A stretch of 64,000 nucleotides of DNA, from assembly GCA_035275065.1 (NCBI GenBank), contig DATENM010000055.1, positions 1-64,000 of the forward strand, given 5' to 3'. Below the pieces are notes generated by a model that saw only the letters and a program-made list of their open reading frames with translations, did not search any database and was not told where the DNA came from. This stretch comes from Blastocatellia bacterium (GTDB lineage: Bacteria > Acidobacteriota > Blastocatellia > UBA7656). A program made the position numbers and the translations under genes. Shown piece after piece: positions 9,342-19,614 of the stretch; position 1 is the first letter of the stretch; the number at the start of each line of letters is the position of its first letter.

Positions 9342-9831
9342 GACAACTTCTCCCGTTGAACTCTAATGATTGAAAAGGCGCGGCGCGGCGTGAGAGGCCA
9401 TCTTCGCGCCGCGCTCATTTTATCAGATTAGCGGATCGGTCGGTAAAGGATTTTATAACCCCGCTCAGGCGGTTGCCTGATGCGCGCTCATCGCGACCAG
9501 CCAAATTTGCCGGCGTCGGTTTCGCACAGGTGGCGATAACCGTGAGCAACTTGAGTGAGGCGCTGGCGGTTTGATTTTTGCGGGCTGTCGAATCGCAACT
9601 CAATTGCGGTCAAGCGGCTTTGCAACCTTCTGAAGCCCGCTCGGCGAGCGGCTCCAGCCCAAGATGTGCCGGTGGCGAGCGCTGTCAGCCGCGACCGCTT
9701 GCGCTTCGTTGACAGCGGCGCGGCCAGCCGCTAATCTATCGTTTCGATCCACGCCGGGCGCTGCCGCAGCGAGAAAACCGCGGCGGCCATCTTTTTATCA
9801 GCAGGTCGCTTTTTTAATCACTGAGGTTACT
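9342..9831. other. Gene-free intergenic region between divergent genes
   Basis: No convincing gene is seen in these 490 bases. There is a GC-rich hairpin (9383-9390 pairing with 9407-9414) close to the BNR gene start and a small palindrome CGCTCG-G-CGAGCG near 9640. Promoters for both flanking genes should lie here, but I could not assign -35/-10 boxes. Confidence 0.5.
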
Positions 9832-10599
9832 GTGTTGAGCGAGAAATCAAGGCCGATCATCGGCATCCCATGCCGCTACAATTGGACCACCAATTATTAC
9901 GAGCTGCGCGAGACCTACCCGGAAGTCATCTACGCGCAGGGCGGCACGCCGCTGATGCTGCCGCTCATCCCCGAAGCGGAATACGTTGAAGCCATCATTG
10001 AAACGGTTGACGCCATCTGCCTGCCGGGCGCGGTCAATGACGTTGACCCGCTGCGTTACGGGCGCGAGCCGCAGCCCGGCCTCGGCCCGGTCGTGCCGCG
10101 CCGCGACGAGATGGACCTGATGTTGCTGGCGGCAGCCGAGGCGCGGCGTATGCCAGTGCTGGCCATCTGCTACGGCATTCAATCGCTCAACGTCTATCGC
10201 GGCGGCACGCTCATTCAAGACATCCCCTCGGAAGTCAAAGCGCCGCTCAAGCATATGCAGGGCGACCTCTTCTGGCGGCGCTCGCATTCGATCAACGTCA
10301 CCGAAGATTCGCTGATCGCGCGGCTCGCCGGCTCGACGCACACGGCGGTCAACAGCCATCACCATCAGGCGATTGACATTGTCGGGCGCGACCTCGAACC
10401 CATCGCCTGGGCCGCCGACGGCGTCATCGAAGCGGTCATCAACACGCGCCCCGATCAATTCATTCTCGGCGTTCAGTGGCACCCGGAAGTCGGCTGGCAG
10501 GACGACCTGCTGTCGCAAGCCATCTTCAAGCACTTCATCGCGGTGACCCGCCGCCACGTCAGCGAGCGCCGCGATGCCACGGCTCACGTCGAACAATAA
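9832..10599 (+). CDS. Class I glutamine amidotransferase-like peptidase C26 (PuuD-like)
   Basis: The 255-residue protein has the PuuD/gamma-glutamyl-GABA hydrolase layout: N-terminal PIIGIPCRYNW, GGTPLMLPLIPE, CLPGAVNDVDPLRYG, the nucleophile Cys in LAICYGIQSLNVYRGG, and the His-Glu of the triad in GVQWHPEV. Family members hydrolyse gamma-glutamyl amides in the cytoplasm; the substrate cannot be told here. The start is GTG 9832 or TTG 9835, each after TGAGG; an upstream in-frame extension looks non-coding. The next gene follows after a hairpin and encodes a transporter. Confidence 0.85.
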   Translation: MLSEKSRPIIGIPCRYNWTTNYYELRETYPEVIYAQGGTPLMLPLIPEAEYVEAIIETVDAICLPGAVNDVDPLRYGREPQPGLGPVVPRRDEMDLMLLAAAEARRMPVLAICYGIQSLNVYRGGTLIQDIPSEVKAPLKHMQGDLFWRRSHSINVTEDSLIARLAGSTHTAVNSHHHQAIDIVGRDLEPIAWAADGVIEAVINTRPDQFILGVQWHPEVGWQDDLLSQAIFKHFIAVTRRHVSERRDATAHVEQ

Positions 10600-10603
10600 C
10601 GAG

Positions 10604-10635
10604 CCGACCGCCGTCCACTGATGGACGGCGGTCGG
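10604..10635 (+). other. Stable hairpin just before the MFS transporter start
   Basis: A perfect 14-bp stem (10604-10617 with 10622-10635) has a CTGA loop and no T-run. It begins right after the C26 gene stop and ends 13 nt before the MFS start codon. It could stabilise RNA ends or lower expression of the second gene. Confidence 0.6.
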
Positions 10636-10648
10636 CGGTCGCTCTACG

Positions 10649-11854
10649 ATGCACAAACGCGACAAGCTGACTCTGGCGACCCTGTGCGCCGCGCACTTCG
10701 TCAACGACGCCTACTCCAGCCTGATCTATCCCCTGCTGCCGCTTTTGAAAGTCAAACTCGGGTTGAGCGAGGCGCAGGTCTTCTGGCTGGCGCCGCTCTA
10801 CTCGCTATCGTCGTCATTGATGCAGCCGCTCTATGGTTTCATCAGCGACCGCTACGCGCGGCGCTTCTTTGCCGTCTGCGGCCCGGCGCTCACCGCCGTC
10901 TTCGTCTCGCTGATCGGCCTGGCTTCGTCCTACGCGATTTTGATTACGCTGTTAGTCGCAGGCGGCATCGGCATCGGCTCGTTCCACCCGCAGGCGGCGG
11001 CCATGGCGTCGCACGCTTCGGGAGATCGCAAGCGCGTCGGCATGGCGATGTTTTCGGCGCTCGGCACGCTCGGCTTCGCCTTCGGGCCGTTCGCCATCAC
11101 GCGCATCGTCGCCGTCGCCGGCCTCGATCACACCTACTACGTCATGGGCTTCGGCCTGCTGATGAGCGCCATCCTCTATCGCATCTGCCCGCCGCTTGCC
11201 GCGCCGGCAAAGGTCGAGCCGGCGACGACAGGCATCCGCTCACCGCTATTGGCCGCGCTGCACGCCGCATGGAAACCGCTTGCCCTGCTTTACGCCATCA
11301 CGGTCATCCGTTCAGGCTTGCAGATCACGACGAACAATTACCTGCCCTTTCTGCTCAATGAAGAAGGCTATAGCCTGACCGGGACCGGCAATGTGCTGAC
11401 GGTCTTTCTGCTGATGGGCGGCATTGGCGGGCTGGCGGGCGGCGTGCTGGCCGAGCGGACTTCGGGGCGCACGGTGACCTTGTATTCCGGGTTGCTGGCC
11501 GGCCCGCTGATGATCGGCGCGCTGATGACGAGCGGCGCGCTGAGCTTGATCTTGCTCGGCGCCGGCGGTTTCTTCCTGCTGGCGACGATCCCTGTGAACG
11601 TGGCAATGGCGCAAGAACTGGCGCCGGGGCAGACCAGCACGGTTTCGGCCTTGATGATGGGTGCGGCGTGGGGCATTGGCGCGCTGGCGCCGCAGGCTTT
11701 GCATCCGCTGGTCCTCGCCTATGGCTTCCGCACCGCGATGATCTTCGCTTCGGCGCTGACCCTGTTGAGCGCCGTCTTCGCTTTCCTGCTGCCGCGCGAA
11801 GAAAGTCACAGGGCTCGCCCCGAAGCCGAGATGGCCGTCGCCGCCGGCGATTGA
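10649..11854 (+). CDS. MFS transporter, fosmidomycin-resistance (Fsr) type
   Basis: The 401-residue protein has about 12 hydrophobic segments. Its N-terminus (LATLCAAHFVNDAYSSLIYP, LLPLLK) and the FHPQAAAMAS motif after helix 4 are characteristic of the Fsr-like MFS exporters. It is likely an inner-membrane proton-driven efflux pump for small molecules; the substrate is not predictable. No strong Shine-Dalgarno is visible. It follows the C26 peptidase gene by 49 nt with a hairpin between. Confidence 0.85.
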   Translation: MHKRDKLTLATLCAAHFVNDAYSSLIYPLLPLLKVKLGLSEAQVFWLAPLYSLSSSLMQPLYGFISDRYARRFFAVCGPALTAVFVSLIGLASSYAILITLLVAGGIGIGSFHPQAAAMASHASGDRKRVGMAMFSALGTLGFAFGPFAITRIVAVAGLDHTYYVMGFGLLMSAILYRICPPLAAPAKVEPATTGIRSPLLAALHAAWKPLALLYAITVIRSGLQITTNNYLPFLLNEEGYSLTGTGNVLTVFLLMGGIGGLAGGVLAERTSGRTVTLYSGLLAGPLMIGALMTSGALSLILLGAGGFFLLATIPVNVAMAQELAPGQTSTVSALMMGAAWGIGALAPQALHPLVLAYGFRTAMIFASALTLLSAVFAFLLPREESHRARPEAEMAVAAGD

Positions 11855-11899
11855 GGCTCGCGCCTGCCAGGCGTCTAAGCCGTCAACCCCACTGCATCA

Positions 11900-12295
11900 T
11901 CACTGGATTATCATGCCGTCCGGGTTGCAGGTGAGGGTGATGACCGTATAACGCTTCTTTAGTTTTTCGATCTCTTCGCGCTGCCGCGTGAGAATCTCCT
12001 GATAGTTGACCGGCGGATTGCCCCAGCAGCCCTTCAGCCTGTAGAAGGTGATCTCCCTGCCCTTGCCGTCCACCAGCTTGCCGCGGCGACAACGCGCCTT
12101 GAGCGCCGTCAGCCGATCACCCACCGTGACTTTCTTGACGAGGTTATTGCCGGCGTCTGTCTGCACGCCCTGGACGGAAACCACGGTGTCGGCCTTGATC
12201 CCCTGCGGCAGGCAAGGCTCAAACCCGGATTGAGCGGCCCGCGCCGAGCCCGCCATAAGCAAACAGACCATCGAGATCATTAGCAACCGTTTCAA
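11900..12295 (-). CDS. Small secreted protein of unknown function
   Basis: I do not recognise a family. With a TTG start at 12295 the product has 131 residues and opens with a clean signal peptide (KRLLMISMVCLLMAGSARA). Mature residues include four Cys (EPCLPQG, ARCRRG, KGCWGN, LTCNPDG), suggesting two disulfides, and a charged stretch ILTRQREEIEKLKKR. AAGGAGG ends 5 nt before this TTG. An ATG 15 nt upstream (12310) would place that Shine-Dalgarno inside the gene, so the TTG is preferred. It converges with the MFS gene. Confidence 0.65.
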   Translation of the reverse strand: MKRLLMISMVCLLMAGSARAAQSGFEPCLPQGIKADTVVSVQGVQTDAGNNLVKKVTVGDRLTALKARCRRGKLVDGKGREITFYRLKGCWGNPPVNYQEILTRQREEIEKLKKRYTVITLTCNPDGMIIQ

Positions 12296-12644
12296 GACGG
12301 CCTCCTTCATCACCTGCAAATCGGATGTCGCCCCGGGCGCTTCAGGTTGCGCATGGCTTCCTGGACTCGAACAGCCCGCCGTCGCGTGCCGTGGGTTGCC
12401 CGGCGGCTTCAGCAATTCTTGTATTTTGATTGCGAACAGGCTCAAATGGCCAATCGCATCAACTTTCGCTAGTCCGGCCATAAAGATAATGCTTGCAATG
12501 AACTAGGCCCTAAAATAAAATGGCGAATCCCATTTGGCTCTCTTCAGGTTTTGCGCCCCGCATTTCAAATCTAACAGCGAGCCAGGGTTTATAAAAATCA
12601 AGGCTATTCCCTCGGGAAGAAGATGTAGCAAGGAGACATCGTTC
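12296..12644. other. Divergent intergenic region
   Basis: This 349-base stretch separates the small secreted protein (minus) from the large BNR/FG-GAP protein (plus), so both promoters should be here. A small inverted repeat AAATGG-CGAAT-CCCATTT lies near 12518-12535. AAGGAG for the plus-strand gene is at about 12629. I see no gene. Confidence 0.5.
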
Positions 12645-15600
12645 ATGAAAGAACTCAAACCGTCGAAGCTGGCTATCGTACGCCTTCGGCCCCTTCGTTC
12701 GCAATCACCGGCTTTCCGCCGTCTGCTGATCCTCGGCGGCCTGCTGACGCTGGCAGGTTTCATCCTGCTACCCAACCTTTCGCAGAGCGTCAGCGCCTCG
12801 CGCGAGAGCCGCAAGGGCCAGGCCCCGCAAACCGCTAAGGGCGCAAGGCGCGCCAGCGCGTCTGTGACCGCGCCGCAGCCCGGCATTCAGAGCGCGAGCA
12901 GCGGCCTCAAGGAGATGGATTCAGACGACGATGCTGACTTGCCCGACATCGCCAAGGGCATGGACAAGCGCGAGTATATGCGCCTGCGCGATGAGTACGT
13001 CGCCCGCTTGCGTGGCCTGCCGCACGAGCTGTCGTATGACCCGCGCGTCCGCGCGCTCCAGCAGATGGAGCAGCAAGAGCTGACTATAAGCCAAGAGCAG
13101 ACCAGGCGTCAGGAGAGCAACCAGATCACGCCGCTGATCAACAGCCAGACCTGGACCTCGATTGGCCCGGCGCCGATCCCCAACGGCTCGTTCCCGGTCA
13201 GTGGCCGTGTGACAGCTATCGCCGTTAAGCCGACCGACCCGAACGTCGTCTACGTCGGCACAGCGCAAGGCGGCCTCTACCGCACGCTCAATGGCGGCAC
13301 CACCTGGACGCAATTGATGGACAGCGCCATGTCGCTGGCCATCGGCTCGGTGGCCATCGCGCCGTCCAGCCCGACCACGGTCTTTGTCGGCACGGGCGAA
13401 GCGAACTTCTCCGGCGACAGCTTCTTCGGCGTCGGCCTCTACCGCATCGACAACGCCGAGACGACGGCGACGCTGGTCGGGCCGCTCGGCGCCGCCCAGT
13501 TAGCCAACAACAGCATCAGTAGAGTTCTCGTTGACCCGAGCAATGCCAACAACGTCTTCGTCTCGACGACCTCCGGCATCGGCGGCAGCGGCGGGCAACT
13601 CGCGGCCTCGGCGCCCAACCGCGGCGTCTACCGCTCGACCAACGCGCTGGGGGCGACGCCGACCTTCACCCAGCTCACCGTGCCGACGGCCTCGCCCAAC
13701 CGCTCGGTGACCGACATGGCCTTTGAGCCGGGCAATGCCAACAACCTGATCGTCGCCGTCTTCGGCACCAACGTCGCGGGCGACGGCGGCATCTGGCGCT
13801 CGACCGACGCGCTGGGGGCGACGCCGAGCTTCACGCGCACGCTGACCCTCGGCGGCAGCAACTTCGGCATCCGCGTCAACTTCGCCATCAACAAAGTCGC
13901 CTCGACGGTCACGGTGCTTGCCGCCACCGAAGAAGACGCCGGCGCCGTCTGCACCAACCTCGGGCAGGACGGCGTGGTGCGCCGCTCGACCGATGGCGGC
14001 GCGACCTGGTCGTCATCGATCAACGCCGCCGAAGGGTATTGCGGCGGCCAGTGCTTCTACAACATCGGCGTCGCTATCGACCCGAGCAACGCCAGCGTCT
14101 TCTACCTCGCCGGCAACGTCTCGGGCACCTGCTCGACCAACTTGAAGAAGACCACCGACGCCGGCCTGACCTTCGCCGAGCACTCGTCGGGACTGCACGC
14201 CGATAGCCATGTCGTCGCGGTCGCGCCGTCGAATACTTCAATCGTCTACGCCGGCAACGACGGCGGCATCTTCCGCTCGACGGACGGCACCTCGACCTGG
14301 GCGAGCCTCAATAATTCAGGCTTCAACGCGACGCAGTTCCAGAGCCTGGCGCTGCATCCGTCGGATCGCGAGTTCATGATCGGCGGCACGCAGGACAACG
14401 GCACAGAGTTCAGACAACCGAATGCCTCGTGGGTTCGCACGGACGGGGGCGATGGCGGCTACACGCTGATTGATCAGAATGCCGCTGACACCACCAACGT
14501 GACGATGTACCATACCTACTTCAACTCGACCAACTCGCTGATCGGCTTCGCCCGCGCCACGACGGCGGGCGGCATCTGGAGCTTCCTCGGCGCGCAGAAC
14601 ACCGGCGTCTGCACCTCCAACAACGGCCTCGTCTGCTCGGACAACGTCCTCTTCTATGCGCCGATGGCGCTGGGGCCGGGCAACCCGAACACCGTCTATT
14701 TCGGCACCGACCGGCTCTATCGCTCGGCCAACCAGGGCACGACCATGACGCTGGTGAGCCAGGGGCCGTTCGTCGCCAATCAGCGCGTGTCGGCAATCGG
14801 CATCTCGGCGCAGAACGACAACGTGCGTATCGTCGGCCTGACGAACGGCAAAGTTTTCCGGACGACAACCGGCTCCTCGTCGCTCACGGACGTCACCGGC
14901 CCGGTCACGGCCAAGTACATCGCTCGCGCCGTGGTTGATCCGAACAACGCCGATACCGCCTATGTAACGATTGCCGCTTTCGGCGTGACCAGCGGTCAAC
15001 ACATCTGGAAGACCACCAACCTGAGCAATGCTTCGCCGACCTGGACGGCTGCCGGCAACGGCATCCCCGATGTTCCGGTGAGCGCCTTTGTGATCGACAA
15101 GAACAATTCCAGCAATCTCTTCGCCGGCACAGACATCGGTGTCTATCGCTCGACCGACGGCGGCGCCAACTGGACGCCGTTCAGCAATGGGCTGCCGCGC
15201 GTCGCGGTCTTCGATATGGCGATTCAGAACAGCAATCGTGTCCTGCGCATCGCCACGCATGGGCGCGGCATCTGGGAGATGTCGCTCTCGGCCTTCGGCT
15301 ACTACCGCCACAAGGCCGATTTCGACAACGACCTCCGCAGCGAGATCGGTTACTACCGCGATGGCAGCTGGGGTCTCTTGCTGTCGGGACAGAGCTATAG
15401 CTTTGGCAGCTCGCAATTCTTCAGCTGGGGAGGTGCCGGCAAAGCGCCGATCACCGGCGACTTCGACGGCGACGGCAAGGCGGACCTCGGCTACGTCGAG
15501 CCGCCTGCCGGCGGCCAGAGCGCGACCTACGCCATCCTGCTGTCGAGCCGCGGCTACAGCTTCGCGGCGGGTCAGCCGTTGTTCGTGCCGGCGGGCTTCC

Positions 15601-16241
15601 CCTCGTTAGGAGACACGCCGGTCGTCGGTGACTTCGATGGCGATGGCAAGTCCGATCCGGGCATCTGGCGCGAATCGCAGGGCATCTGGATTCTCCCGAC
15701 TTCGTCGTCGAACTACTCGTCGTTCCTCTTCTCTCAATGGGGCCAGTCGGGCGACATCCCCATCGTCACCGACATCGATGGCGACAGCATTTCCGACATC
15801 GGCTTTTACCGCAATGGCCTGTGGGGATTCCTGCAATCCTCGCAAGGCTACAGCACCAACTTCTCGGTCTTCTTCAGTTGGGGCGGCGCTGGCAGGCAGC
15901 CAATCATCGGCGACTTCGACGGCGACGGCAAGTCCGACATCGGCTATATCGAGCCGCCTGCCGGCAGCCAGAGCGCGGCCTACGCCATCCTGCTGTCGAG
16001 CCGCGGCTACAGCTTCGCGGCGGGCCAGCCGTTGTTCGTGCCGGCGGGCTTCCCCGCGTTAGGAGACACGCCGGTCGTCGGTGACTTCGATAGCGACGGC
16101 AAGGCTGATCCGGGCATCTGGCGCTCGTCGCAAGGCATCTGGATCATTCCGACCTCGTCGTCGAACTACGCGTCGTACATCTTCACCCAGTGGGGTCAGT
16201 CGGGCGACGTGCCCATCCCCAACAAACCGAGCCAGTACTAG
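12645..16241 (+). CDS. Large exported BNR-propeller protein with FG-GAP/VCBS-like C-terminus
   Basis: The start at 12645 follows AAGGAG; the N-terminus has a hydrophobic export segment (RRLLILGGLLTLAGFILLP). Of 1198 residues, about 200-880 form sortilin/BNR-type repeats (YVGTAQGGLYRTLNGGTTW, YRSTDGGANWTPF). The last 310 residues hold repeated D-F-D-G-D-G-K calcium-binding loops (ITGDFDGDGKADLGY, VVGDFDGDGKSDPGIW) like FG-GAP/integrin-type repeats. It is probably a surface or secreted protein. A nearly identical 453-bp unit is repeated within the C-terminal part, and the propeller half resembles the 6711-9341 protein. Confidence 0.85.
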   Translation: MKELKPSKLAIVRLRPLRSQSPAFRRLLILGGLLTLAGFILLPNLSQSVSASRESRKGQAPQTAKGARRASASVTAPQPGIQSASSGLKEMDSDDDADLPDIAKGMDKREYMRLRDEYVARLRGLPHELSYDPRVRALQQMEQQELTISQEQTRRQESNQITPLINSQTWTSIGPAPIPNGSFPVSGRVTAIAVKPTDPNVVYVGTAQGGLYRTLNGGTTWTQLMDSAMSLAIGSVAIAPSSPTTVFVGTGEANFSGDSFFGVGLYRIDNAETTATLVGPLGAAQLANNSISRVLVDPSNANNVFVSTTSGIGGSGGQLAASAPNRGVYRSTNALGATPTFTQLTVPTASPNRSVTDMAFEPGNANNLIVAVFGTNVAGDGGIWRSTDALGATPSFTRTLTLGGSNFGIRVNFAINKVASTVTVLAATEEDAGAVCTNLGQDGVVRRSTDGGATWSSSINAAEGYCGGQCFYNIGVAIDPSNASVFYLAGNVSGTCSTNLKKTTDAGLTFAEHSSGLHADSHVVAVAPSNTSIVYAGNDGGIFRSTDGTSTWASLNNSGFNATQFQSLALHPSDREFMIGGTQDNGTEFRQPNASWVRTDGGDGGYTLIDQNAADTTNVTMYHTYFNSTNSLIGFARATTAGGIWSFLGAQNTGVCTSNNGLVCSDNVLFYAPMALGPGNPNTVYFGTDRLYRSANQGTTMTLVSQGPFVANQRVSAIGISAQNDNVRIVGLTNGKVFRTTTGSSSLTDVTGPVTAKYIARAVVDPNNADTAYVTIAAFGVTSGQHIWKTTNLSNASPTWTAAGNGIPDVPVSAFVIDKNNSSNLFAGTDIGVYRSTDGGANWTPFSNGLPRVAVFDMAIQNSNRVLRIATHGRGIWEMSLSAFGYYRHKADFDNDLRSEIGYYRDGSWGLLLSGQSYSFGSSQFFSWGGAGKAPITGDFDGDGKADLGYVEPPAGGQSATYAILLSSRGYSFAAGQPLFVPAGFPSLGDTPVVGDFDGDGKSDPGIWRESQGIWILPTSSSNYSSFLFSQWGQSGDIPIVTDIDGDSISDIGFYRNGLWGFLQSSQGYSTNFSVFFSWGGAGRQPIIGDFDGDGKSDIGYIEPPAGSQSAAYAILLSSRGYSFAAGQPLFVPAGFPALGDTPVVGDFDSDGKADPGIWRSSQGIWIIPTSSSNYASYIFTQWGQSGDVPIPNKPSQY
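15459..16230 (+). repeat. Intragenic 453-bp tandem duplication of FG-GAP unit
   Basis: The block beginning GACTTCGACGGCGACGGCAA at 15459 recurs at 15912, giving a 453-bp (151-codon) period. Long stretches of the two copies are identical at DNA level (for example the segment coding AILLSSRGYSFAAGQPLF), which points to a recent duplication or gene conversion. It lies wholly inside the 12645-16241 gene. Confidence 0.85.
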
Positions 16242-16249
16242 GCCGATAG

Positions 16250-16286
16250 CGTGGGCGCTGAGTCCTGAACGGAGTCAGCGCCCACG
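16250..16286 (+). terminator. Probable transcription terminator
   Basis: A perfect 12-bp stem CGTGGGCGCTGA / TCAGCGCCCACG (16250-16261, 16275-16286) begins 9 nt after the stop of the BNR/FG-GAP gene and is followed by TCTCATTTATC. The T tract is weak, so efficiency is uncertain. Confidence 0.55.
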
Positions 16287-16357
16287 TCTCATTTATCAGT
16301 GACCACGCGCCGCGGTCGTCGTGGTCGCTCACCTCGCCACCTCTCTCCAGCCGGCCC

Positions 16358-17116
16358 ATGATTAACCTCGCAGGAAAAGTCGCTCTGATCACCGGCGCTT
16401 CGCGCGGCATCGGCGCGGCGACGGCGATCATGTTTGCGCGCGCCGGCGCACAGGTCGTCGTCAACTACAAGCGCGACCGCGCCGCCGCCCGACGGGTTGC
16501 CGCCGCCTGCAAGCTCGCTGGCGCTGAAGTACTGATCCACCGCGCCGACGTGTCGCGCCTTGCGCCGGTCAAGCGAATGATTGACGCCACGGCGGCGCGC
16601 TTCGGAGGGCTCGATATTCTGGTTGCCAACGCCGGCATCTGGAAAGCGGCGGCCATCGAGCAGATGACCGAAAGCCAGTGGGACGACACCATCAATCAAA
16701 ACTTAAAGTCGGTCTATGCCTGCTGCCATCGAGCCGCGCAGGTGATGATCGAGCAGCGGCGCGGCACCATGATTTTGATCTCTTCGACCGCCGGCCAGCG
16801 TGGCGAAGCCTTTCACGCGCACTACGCGGCGAGCAAAGGCGCGATCATCGCGATGACCAAGTCGCTGGCCGCCGAGCTTGGCCCGCGCGGCATCACGGTC
16901 AACTGTGTCGCGCCCGGCTGGGTCGTCACAGACATGGCCGCCGAGGCGCTCGAAGACCCGCGCGAGCGGCGCAAGATCAAACAGCTCAACCCGCTCGGAC
17001 GCGCTGCCACGCCGGAAGAGATTGCCGGGCCTGTGCTATTTCTAGCCTCGGAACTTGCCAGCCACATCAACGGCGAAATCCTCAACGTCAACGGCGGCTC
17101 GGTGCTCTGCGGCTGA
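16358..17116 (+). CDS. Short-chain dehydrogenase/reductase (FabG-like)
   Basis: The 252-residue protein is a classical SDR. It has the NAD(P)-binding TGASRGIG motif (12-19), NAG at 91-93, Asn115, Ser142/143 and the YxxxK pair Tyr156/Lys160 (HYAASKGA). The closing motif NPLGRAATPEEIAGPVLFLASE plus INGEILNVNGGSVLCG is typical of 3-oxoacyl-ACP reductase-type SDRs. The substrate is open, because many such SDRs act on sugars, steroids or polyketide intermediates. No Shine-Dalgarno is evident at the ATG. An O-methyltransferase gene follows after a repeat. Confidence 0.85.
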   Translation: MINLAGKVALITGASRGIGAATAIMFARAGAQVVVNYKRDRAAARRVAAACKLAGAEVLIHRADVSRLAPVKRMIDATAARFGGLDILVANAGIWKAAAIEQMTESQWDDTINQNLKSVYACCHRAAQVMIEQRRGTMILISSTAGQRGEAFHAHYAASKGAIIAMTKSLAAELGPRGITVNCVAPGWVVTDMAAEALEDPRERRKIKQLNPLGRAATPEEIAGPVLFLASELASHINGEILNVNGGSVLCG

Positions 17117-17125
17117 CCGCAGAGA

Positions 17126-17225
17126 AGGCAAAAGGCAAAAGGTCGGCAGGGGATTGAATAAGTAGCTTTAGGTTATCTATTATTCCGGCTCCAATATTTT
17201 TGCCTTTTGCCTTTTGCCTTTTGCC
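17126..17225. repeat. Heptamer-based inverted repeat (GGCAAAA / TTTTGCC)
   Basis: AGGCAAAAGGCAAAAGGTCGG (17126 onward) faces four tandem TTTTGCC units (17197-17225) and TTCCGACC. Both arms have a 7-bp period. It fills the gap between the SDR and methyltransferase genes; an apparent N-terminal extension of the methyltransferase reading frame is just translated repeat. Confidence 0.8.
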
Positions 17226-17263
17226 TTCCGACCATCGGTCGGCGGTTCATCTGTGGTTCCATT

Positions 17264-18304
17264 ATGAAATACGGCGTGATCCCTTCAAACATGGTTGAGC
17301 GGCTGGCGCTGTGGATGGGCAAGGTGCCTGTGCCGCTGCTCGATTCCATCTTTTCGCTGATGAAGACACGCTCGCTGATGGCCGGCGTGCGCTTAGGGAT
17401 ATTTGAAGCGCTGCGCGACGGGCCGCTAACCGCAAGCGACGTGGCCGGCCGCTGTCAGCTCGACCCGGAATGCACAGAGCTGTTGCTGCGCCTGCTCGTC
17501 GGCGTCGAATACCTCGAAATGCATGGCGAGCGATTCGCGCTCAACACGCTCGCGCGGCGGACGATGATCGCCGGCGCCGAGCAAGAACTGATCGGCTATG
17601 TGCTTTGGAACTACCAGCAGTGGGAAATGATTGCCGGCCTCGATGAGTTGATTCGCACAGGGCGCGGCATCGATTTTCATGAAAGGATGACTGACAAGGA
17701 GGCGTGGGCGAATTACCAGCGCGCCATGATGGAAGTCGCGCGCTTTAGCGCCCCCCTGGTCGCCGACCGCGTCCCGGTCAAAGCCGGCGCGCGCCGTCTG
17801 CTCGACATCGCCGGCTCGCATGGCTTATTCGGCGCGGCCATTTGCCGCAAGCACCCACCGCTGAAATCAACCGTCCTCGACCTGCCCGCCGCCATAGATC
17901 ATGCCCGTGGGCTGGCGCACGACGCAGGGATCGCTGACATCGTCGAGCATCGCCCCGGCGACCTGCTGGCCGATGATTATGGCAGCGACAACGACGTGGT
18001 GTTGTTGTCGAACATCCTGCATCATTTCGTCGAAGAAACGAATATCAGCATCCTGCGCCGCGCCTTCGATTCGCTGACGGCGGCGGGGACCGCGGCGATC
18101 TGGGAGATCGAAGCACCCGCAAAAGACCAGAAGCCAACCTCTGGCGACGGCGCGGCGCTGTTCTTCCGGCTCACTTCAAACGCCGGCTGCTATCATGGCA
18201 GCGAATACGCCGGATGGCTGCAACGGGTCGGCTTCACAGAGGTTCAAGTCAGCCGCCCGGCGCTCTCGCCGGGTAGCGTTCTAATCACCGGCAGGCGGCC
18301 ATAA
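17264..18304 (+). CDS. SAM-dependent O-methyltransferase, family 2 type
   Basis: The 346-residue protein matches the two-domain O-methyltransferases of plant-type and hydroxyneurosporene type. An N-terminal helical dimerisation domain ([33 protein letters not shown]) is followed by a Rossmann domain with [20 protein letters not shown], acidic STVLDLP for SAM ribose, and a catalytic-region segment [11 protein letters not shown]. The start at 17264 excludes repeat-derived codons upstream. The substrate is unknown, possibly a small aromatic or polyketide molecule. It ends 11 nt before the NamZ-like gene and is probably cotranscribed with it. Confidence 0.83.
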   Translation: MKYGVIPSNMVERLALWMGKVPVPLLDSIFSLMKTRSLMAGVRLGIFEALRDGPLTASDVAGRCQLDPECTELLLRLLVGVEYLEMHGERFALNTLARRTMIAGAEQELIGYVLWNYQQWEMIAGLDELIRTGRGIDFHERMTDKEAWANYQRAMMEVARFSAPLVADRVPVKAGARRLLDIAGSHGLFGAAICRKHPPLKSTVLDLPAAIDHARGLAHDAGIADIVEHRPGDLLADDYGSDNDVVLLSNILHHFVEETNISILRRAFDSLTAAGTAAIWEIEAPAKDQKPTSGDGAALFFRLTSNAGCYHGSEYAGWLQRVGFTEVQVSRPALSPGSVLITGRRP

Positions 18305-18315
18305 CAGGACAGGCA

Positions 18316-19509
<1,194 letters not shown>

Positions 19510-19530
19510 TTAGAGCGGTAGTCAATCGGG

Positions 19531-19590
19531 TGTAGCGCAAGGCGGTTAGATTGCGCACTGTCTCGCGCAATCTAACCGCCTTGCGCTACA
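19531..19590. repeat. Palindromic element, variant arms
   Basis: A perfect 26-bp inverted repeat (19531-19556 with 19565-19590) has an 8-bp spacer. It is the same family as 4687-4744 (TGTAGCGCAAGG... versus TGTGGCGCAAGC...), but substitutions in one arm are matched in the other, keeping the stem intact. It lies between converging genes (NamZ-like and phosphoesterase), so it may act as a two-way terminator. Confidence 0.88.
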
Positions 19591-19614
19591 TGGCAAACAC
19601 AAGCGAAAACTGCC

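Noticed and set aside
9415..9603. 62-codon frame in the gap before the C26 gene
   Set aside because: No ribosome site, no hydrophobic or domain pattern, and no similarity I recognise.
12534..12644. Upstream extension of the BNR/FG-GAP gene
   Set aside because: A clear AAGGAG before ATG 12645 and the export segment just after it fit the shorter start.
14316..15416. Long minus-strand frame (366 codons)
   Set aside because: Shadow of the BNR/FG-GAP gene; composition is Arg/Ala-rich with no motif.
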